From Bacteroidales bacterium (GTDB taxonomy: Bacteria > Bacteroidota > Bacteroidia > Bacteroidales > S143-33): a stretch of DNA of 10,885 bases. This document shows positions 6,863 to 10,885 of this stretch, piece by piece (the stretch's first letter is position 1; the number at the start of each line of letters is the position of its first letter). The translations under genes and the position numbers were made by a program. A model generated the notes under the pieces. It ran no database searches. It saw nothing but the letters and a program-made list of their open reading frames with translations, and was not told the DNA's origin. The DNA lies in contig JALWNS010000420.1 in NCBI GenBank assembly GCA_027083655.1, forward strand, positions 1-10,885. Direction: 5' to 3'.

Positions 6863-8035
6863 ATGGATGAGACAATAAGGCAAATAATAGCTTTTATTAG
6901 GCAGATCTTTCGAACACAGGGGTTTATCCCTTTGCATGAACCGCGTTTTATTGGACGCGAGAAGGAATGTGTTTTGCAAACGATAGAGAGCACTTTTGTA
7001 TCGAGTGTTGGGAGCCTTGTAGAAAAGTTTGAACAAAAAATCGCCCAATATACACAAAGTCCTTATGCTATAGCTACTGTTAATGGTACTAGTGCATTAC
7101 ATTTGGCTTTGAAGGTGGCAGGGGTGGGGTATGATGATGAGGTTATAACCCAGGCTTTAACTTTTGTTGCAACTGCTAACGCCATAAGATATCTAGGGGC
7201 TCATCCTATCTTTTTGGATGTCTTGCCAGAGACAATGTCTCTCAGTCCTGATTGTGTGCGGGATTTCTTGGTAAAGCATGCCGAAGTAAAAAGCATTAAT
7301 GGCAAAAAAGTCTGTTATAATAAGCTAACAGGTAGGAGAATATCAGCTTGTGTGCCTGTGCATACCTTAGGACATCCTGCCAGAATAGATGAATTATTGC
7401 AAATATGCCAGGAGTTTGGGATACCTCTGGTTGAGGATGCTGCGGAGAGTCTGGGTACTTTTTACAAAGGTAAGCATACAGGTACATGGGGCTTGTTGGG
7501 TGTCGTGAGTTTTAATGGAAACAAGATTATAACAACGGGTAATGGAGGTGTGATATTGACTGCAGATGAGCATTTAGCGATGCAAGCCAGACATTTAAGT
7601 ACACAGGCTAAAAAATCCCATCCATGGGAATATGTTCATGACCAAATTGGTTATAATTACAGGCTAACTAATATACAGGCGGCTTTGGGACTTGCACAGA
7701 TTGAGAATATTGACTTTTTTGTACAAAGAAAGAGATGGTTGGCTTCGAAGTACAGAGAGTTTTTTGATGGAATAGAAGACATCGAGTTTTTTAGTGAGCC
7801 TTTAGAGTCAAGGTCTAATTACTGGTTAAATGCGATTTTGGTAAATGACTTGAATTTTAGGGAGAAATTTTTGAAATTGACCAACACACAAGGTGTGATG
7901 ACGCGTCCTTTATGGCGCCCATTGCATATGTTGAGAATGTATAAGGGATACAGTTTCAAGAATTTAAAAATAACAGAGCAATTGTATGAGCGTGTGGTAT
8001 GTCTGCCTAGTAGTGTGATATTACCCAAAGAATAA
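6863..8035 (+). CDS. legC: LegC-type PLP-dependent sugar aminotransferase
   Basis: This is a 390-residue aminotransferase of the DegT/DnrJ/EryC1/StrS fold that adds an amino group to a 4-keto nucleotide sugar, using PLP and usually glutamate. The PLP lysine is K221 (SFNGNKIITTGNGG), and the aspartate that binds the PLP ring nitrogen is D192 (VEDAAES). The start IPLHEPRFIGREK, the WVSSVG-like FVSSVG segment (46-50), VNGTSALHLALK, and the insertion between residues 135 and 165 leading into VPVHTLGHPA are typical of the LegC subgroup from legionaminic acid synthesis rather than of ArnB or PseC. One deviation is TTGNGG, where TTGGGG is usual. It is 2 bases after the SDR gene. A CBS-type nucleotidyltransferase like PtmE follows 35 bases on, supporting an amino-sugar pathway. 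The end product is not proven. Confidence 0.87.
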   Translation: MDETIRQIIAFIRQIFRTQGFIPLHEPRFIGREKECVLQTIESTFVSSVGSLVEKFEQKIAQYTQSPYAIATVNGTSALHLALKVAGVGYDDEVITQALTFVATANAIRYLGAHPIFLDVLPETMSLSPDCVRDFLVKHAEVKSINGKKVCYNKLTGRRISACVPVHTLGHPARIDELLQICQEFGIPLVEDAAESLGTFYKGKHTGTWGLLGVVSFNGNKIITTGNGGVILTADEHLAMQARHLSTQAKKSHPWEYVHDQIGYNYRLTNIQAALGLAQIENIDFFVQRKRWLASKYREFFDGIEDIEFFSEPLESRSNYWLNAILVNDLNFREKFLKLTNTQGVMTRPLWRPLHMLRMYKGYSFKNLKITEQLYERVVCLPSSVILPKE

Positions 8036-8044
8036 AAAAAATTA

Positions 8045-8052
8045 TACTTTTG
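8045..8052 (+). promoter_or_regulatory. -7 promoter element before the nucleotidyltransferase
   Basis: The plus strand reads TACTTTTG, an exact TAnnTTTG match, in the context ATTATACTTTTGCA that is common at Bacteroidota promoters. It lies 18 bases before the ATG at 8071. No TTTG is found about 20 bases upstream. It implies a separate start for the nucleotidyltransferase and ABC-F genes inside the plus-strand gene run. Confidence 0.65.
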
Positions 8053-8070
8053 CAATGTAAAAAAGATTTT

Positions 8071-9099
8071 ATGTTTAAAAACCTGATAATATCAGAAAAT
8101 ACACCTGTGATCACCGTCCTGGAGAGATTTGATAATGTTGAGGGTTCTGTGTTTATACTTAATTCTGATGAGCACGGCTTTGTCGGATATATTCTTGATA
8201 ATGTTTTGCGGTCACTGGCATTGGATCTTGATAATCTTACCAAGCCCATAGGAATGTTTACTTTGAATAATTTTTACGTGGTTGACAAGAAAGAGAAGGA
8301 ATATTCAAGTGTTAATCTCAGTAATTATTCTTTAATTATAGAAAAGTCAGGTAATTATTTAAGTAGGATTTATGGCCCTGTTCTTAGCTATGTTGAAGAC
8401 TTTGATATAAGTGATGTGCCTGTTGTTGTGATGGCAGGAGGTTTTGGAAAGCGGTTGCGTCCTGTAACCAATATTATTCCAAAGCCTTTGTTGCCGGTGG
8501 GGGATAAGACTGTCCTGGAAGTGATAATGGAGCGTTTTTTCAGATATGGTATATTAGATTTTTTTCTGACACTAAATTATAAAGCGAATTATATCAAGGC
8601 GTATTTTCAAGGGTTATCACCTGATTATAGGTTGCATTATATTGTCGAAGAAAAGCCTCTTGGTACGGCGGGTTCGTTGAAGTTTATTCAAGACCATGTC
8701 GACAGGCCTTTTTTTGTTTCGAATTGTGATACGTTGATTAATACAAGCTATAGGAAAATATATGATTTTCACCTCAAAAACAGGTTTGACCTAACTATCG
8801 TAGGGGCAGTGCAGAAGGTACAAATACCATTTGGTATATGTGAAGTAGACAAAGATTTTACTCTTATACAGATGAAAGAGAAACCCGCGTCTTACCATAT
8901 AATAAATACAGGTGTTTATGTTGTTAACCCTCAAATCTTAGACATTATACCTTATAATGAATACTATGATATTACGGATTTTATTAATGACATACAAAGA
9001 TCCGGTGGTAAAGTAGGAGTGTATCCTATAGCCGAAGGATCGTGGATTAACTTGGGCAGTATGTCAGACTTTAAAAATAATATGGATAAATTGCTATGA
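8071..9099 (+). CDS. CBS-domain sugar-1-phosphate nucleotidyltransferase (PtmE-like)
   Basis: From the ATG at 8071 this is a 342-residue protein. Residues 1-60 look like one CBS unit (LIISENTPVITVLERFD ... GFVGYILDNVLRSL), and residues 61-112 a second, poorly conserved one. The nucleotidyltransferase domain follows from about 116. It has the signature MAGGFGKRLRP (121-131), PKPLLPVG (137-144) and, further on, EKPLGTAGSL, SNCDTL and the late GSWINLGSMSDF. It makes an NDP-sugar from a sugar 1-phosphate and an NTP. The CBS-plus-transferase layout is that of PtmE, the glucosamine-1-phosphate guanylyltransferase of legionaminic acid synthesis, so GDP-GlcN is a possible product, though other NDP-sugars cannot be excluded. 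An upstream TTG start at 8050 is unlikely because it lies in the -7 element. Its stop overlaps the ABC-F start (ATGA). Confidence 0.87.
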   Translation: MFKNLIISENTPVITVLERFDNVEGSVFILNSDEHGFVGYILDNVLRSLALDLDNLTKPIGMFTLNNFYVVDKKEKEYSSVNLSNYSLIIEKSGNYLSRIYGPVLSYVEDFDISDVPVVVMAGGFGKRLRPVTNIIPKPLLPVGDKTVLEVIMERFFRYGILDFFLTLNYKANYIKAYFQGLSPDYRLHYIVEEKPLGTAGSLKFIQDHVDRPFFVSNCDTLINTSYRKIYDFHLKNRFDLTIVGAVQKVQIPFGICEVDKDFTLIQMKEKPASYHIINTGVYVVNPQILDIIPYNEYYDITDFINDIQRSGGKVGVYPIAEGSWINLGSMSDFKNNMDKLL

Positions 9100-10885
9100 T
9101 ATCGATACGTGATTTGTCTCTGGCATTTGGCGGTAGGGTTATCTTTAATAATATAAATTTAGAAATAGCATCAACAGACAAGATAGGTCTTGTAGGACGC
9201 AATGGTTCGGGTAAGACTACTCTTTTGCGGCTCATACTTGGGCAAATTACCCCGGACAAAGGAAGTATTATAACGAAAAAGGATTTGACATTTGGATACC
9301 TCCCCCAACATCTCCATTATACAGACATTACAACAGTCTGGGAAGAGACAATCTCTGTTTTTTCCTATTTCAAGGAGTTAAGACACAAAGCAGATAAAAT
9401 AACACACCAGTTAGCGAACAGAACCGACTATACATCGGATCAATACCTCAAGCTAATAGACCAGCTGGAGCATATAAACCTTATACTATCCCAGCTTCAA
9501 TCAGAGGGACTGGAATCTAAGGCAGAGAGAATACTTTTGGGACTGGGGTTTGACAAGAATTTATTTAGCAAGCCAACATCTAATCTCAGTGGTGGTTGGC
9601 GTATGCGTATAGAGCTTGCTAAGCTGCTACTCCGTAATCCAGATGTTTTAATCCTGGATGAGCCTACAAACCACCTTGATATTGAGTCAATTCAATGGCT
9701 TGAAAATTACCTTTCTTCTTTCAAAGGCATAATTATTTTGGTATCACACGACCGTCGCTTTCTGGATACAGTGACCAATAGAACAGTCGAGATAGTCAAG
9801 GGGAAAATTTATCATTACCCTGTCCCATACTCCAAGTTTGTAAAGCTGCGCCAGGAACGCATTGAGAGGCAAAAAGCCGAGTGGGAAAACCAACAAAAAA
9901 AGATTAAGCAGACAGAGAGGTTTATAGAACGTTTCCGCTATAAAGCCACCAAAGCCTCACAGGTGCAAGCCCGTATAAAGATGCTGGAGAAACAGCAAAC
10001 AGTCGAGATTGACGAAAGCGATCAGGCAAGTCTAAATTTTAAATTTCCTCCTGCACCCCGGTCCGGTGATGTGGTTGTTGAGATGCGGAATCTTTCCAAG
10101 TCTTTTGGGGATAATTTAGTCCTGGACAGAATCGATCTGACTATAGAAAGAGGAGAAAAGATTGCTTTTGTAGGACGCAATGGAGAAGGCAAAACTACAC
10201 TGGCTAGAATAATTGTGGGTCAGCTAGACTATCATGGATTTTTTAAGCTGGGTCATAATGTGCAGATTGGATACTATGCCCAGAACCAGGACCAGCTTTT
10301 AGACCCGCAAAAAACTGTCTTGGAAACAATGGAAGATGCAGCCGTGGGTGAGGCTAAAGCGCAAGTCAGAAACATACTTGGATCGTTCCTTTTTTCTGGA
10401 GATGATGTTCACAAAAAAGTGTCGGTGCTCTCCGGTGGGGAAAGAGCCCGGCTTGCTCTGGCTACACTTATCCTACAGCCCTATAACCTGTTAGTGTTGG
10501 ATGAGCCAACCAACCATTTGGATATTATTTCAAAAGATATACTCAAAACTGCTTTATTACAATATAATGGCACTCTGGTGGTTATATCACATGATAGAGA
10601 TTTTCTTAATAGTCTTGTAGATACAGTTTATTATTTCCGATCCCATAAGCTACGCCAATTCAAGGGCGGAATAGAGGCTTTTCTTGAATATTATAACGTT
10701 GATACAGTACGGGAGTTGGAAGAGAAAAATATTCAAAGCTCTAGCGGAGTAAAAACGAAAAAGCAAAATGTTTCCCAATCAAATAACAAAGTGCTTTATG
10801 AGAAACGAAAGCAGCTTCAACGGCAGATTAATAAAATAGAGAAAAAAATCATAGGTATAGAAGATGCTATAGAACAATTGGAGAC
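9096..10885 (+). CDS. ABC-F family ATPase, ribosome-associated type (cut by window edge)
   Basis: An open frame of 596 codons starts at the ATG 9096 and runs past the right edge. It has two ABC ATPase domains and no membrane segment, as in ABC-F translation factors. Domain 1 has Walker A GRNGSGKT (34-41), signature LSGGWRMR (164-171), Walker B with D188-E189 and switch histidine H218. Domain 2 has GRNGEGKT (360-367), LSGGERARL (445-453), D469-E470 and H499. The charged linker (about 245-310) includes FIERFRYKATKASQVQARIK, which is most like YheS/ABCF3-type members. A lysine- and glutamine-rich coiled-coil tail begins near residue 545 and is cut. Such proteins bind the ribosomal E site and relieve stalling or, in some members, protect against antibiotics; nothing here points to resistance. 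It overlaps the nucleotidyltransferase stop by ATGA, so translation is probably coupled. Confidence 0.93.
   Translation, partial: MISIRDLSLAFGGRVIFNNINLEIASTDKIGLVGRNGSGKTTLLRLILGQITPDKGSIITKKDLTFGYLPQHLHYTDITTVWEETISVFSYFKELRHKADKITHQLANRTDYTSDQYLKLIDQLEHINLILSQLQSEGLESKAERILLGLGFDKNLFSKPTSNLSGGWRMRIELAKLLLRNPDVLILDEPTNHLDIESIQWLENYLSSFKGIIILVSHDRRFLDTVTNRTVEIVKGKIYHYPVPYSKFVKLRQERIERQKAEWENQQKKIKQTERFIERFRYKATKASQVQARIKMLEKQQTVEIDESDQASLNFKFPPAPRSGDVVVEMRNLSKSFGDNLVLDRIDLTIERGEKIAFVGRNGEGKTTLARIIVGQLDYHGFFKLGHNVQIGYYAQNQDQLLDPQKTVLETMEDAAVGEAKAQVRNILGSFLFSGDDVHKKVSVLSGGERARLALATLILQPYNLLVLDEPTNHLDIISKDILKTALLQYNGTLVVISHDRDFLNSLVDTVYYFRSHKLRQFKGGIEAFLEYYNVDTVRELEEKNIQSSSGVKTKKQNVSQSNNKVLYEKRKQLQRQINKIEKKIIGIEDAIEQLE

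Noticed and set aside
7819..8249. Minus-strand frames across the legC/nucleotidyltransferase junction
   Set aside because: They overlap two well-supported plus-strand genes and the promoter between them, and have no recognisable content.
9096..10885. ABC-F as an antibiotic-resistance determinant
   Set aside because: The linker resembles housekeeping YheS/ABCF3-type proteins and there is no leader peptide or mobile context; resistance cannot be supported.

Overview
This is a 10.9 kb window from what looks like a member of the Bacteroidota. The evidence is AT-rich DNA, gene starts with no Shine-Dalgarno sequence, and repeated matches to the Bacteroidota -7 promoter element TAnnTTTG about 18-35 bases before start codons. 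No mobile element, CRISPR array, tRNA or rRNA is visible. Most of the window is ordinary chromosomal material plus a surface-sugar biosynthesis block. I found no clearly new biological system.

Left part (1-4022), all on the minus strand. The window opens inside an ion/anion permease of the ArsB/NhaD/SLC13 type, of which only the N-terminal third is present. Next come two adjacent TetR-type repressors that resemble each other in the DNA-binding domain. Beyond a strong hairpin lies a two-gene unit: an M3-family zinc oligopeptidase followed by a YccF-type membrane protein.

Middle part (4109-9099), surface polysaccharide or glycan genes. On the minus strand galE (UDP-hexose 4-epimerase) overlaps a small membrane phosphoglycosyl transferase of the PglC/WcaJ-like class, which would load the first sugar phosphate onto the lipid carrier. 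Divergent from these, on the plus strand, are an extended SDR sugar-nucleotide epimerase/dehydratase, a LegC-type PLP aminotransferase (legionaminic acid pathway family) and a CBS-domain sugar nucleotidyltransferase resembling PtmE. Together they suggest synthesis of an amino-deoxy sugar, perhaps a legionaminic-type nonulosonate. The synthase, hydrolase/epimerase, acetyltransferase and CMP-transferase of that pathway are not in the window.

Right part (9096-end). The nucleotidyltransferase overlaps, by ATGA, an ABC-F ATPase with two complete nucleotide-binding domains. This gene runs off the right edge.

Promoter positions settle two starts. galE should begin at 5762, downstream of a well-formed -33/-7 promoter, and the nucleotidyltransferase at 8071, downstream of a -7 element that overlaps a possible upstream TTG start.
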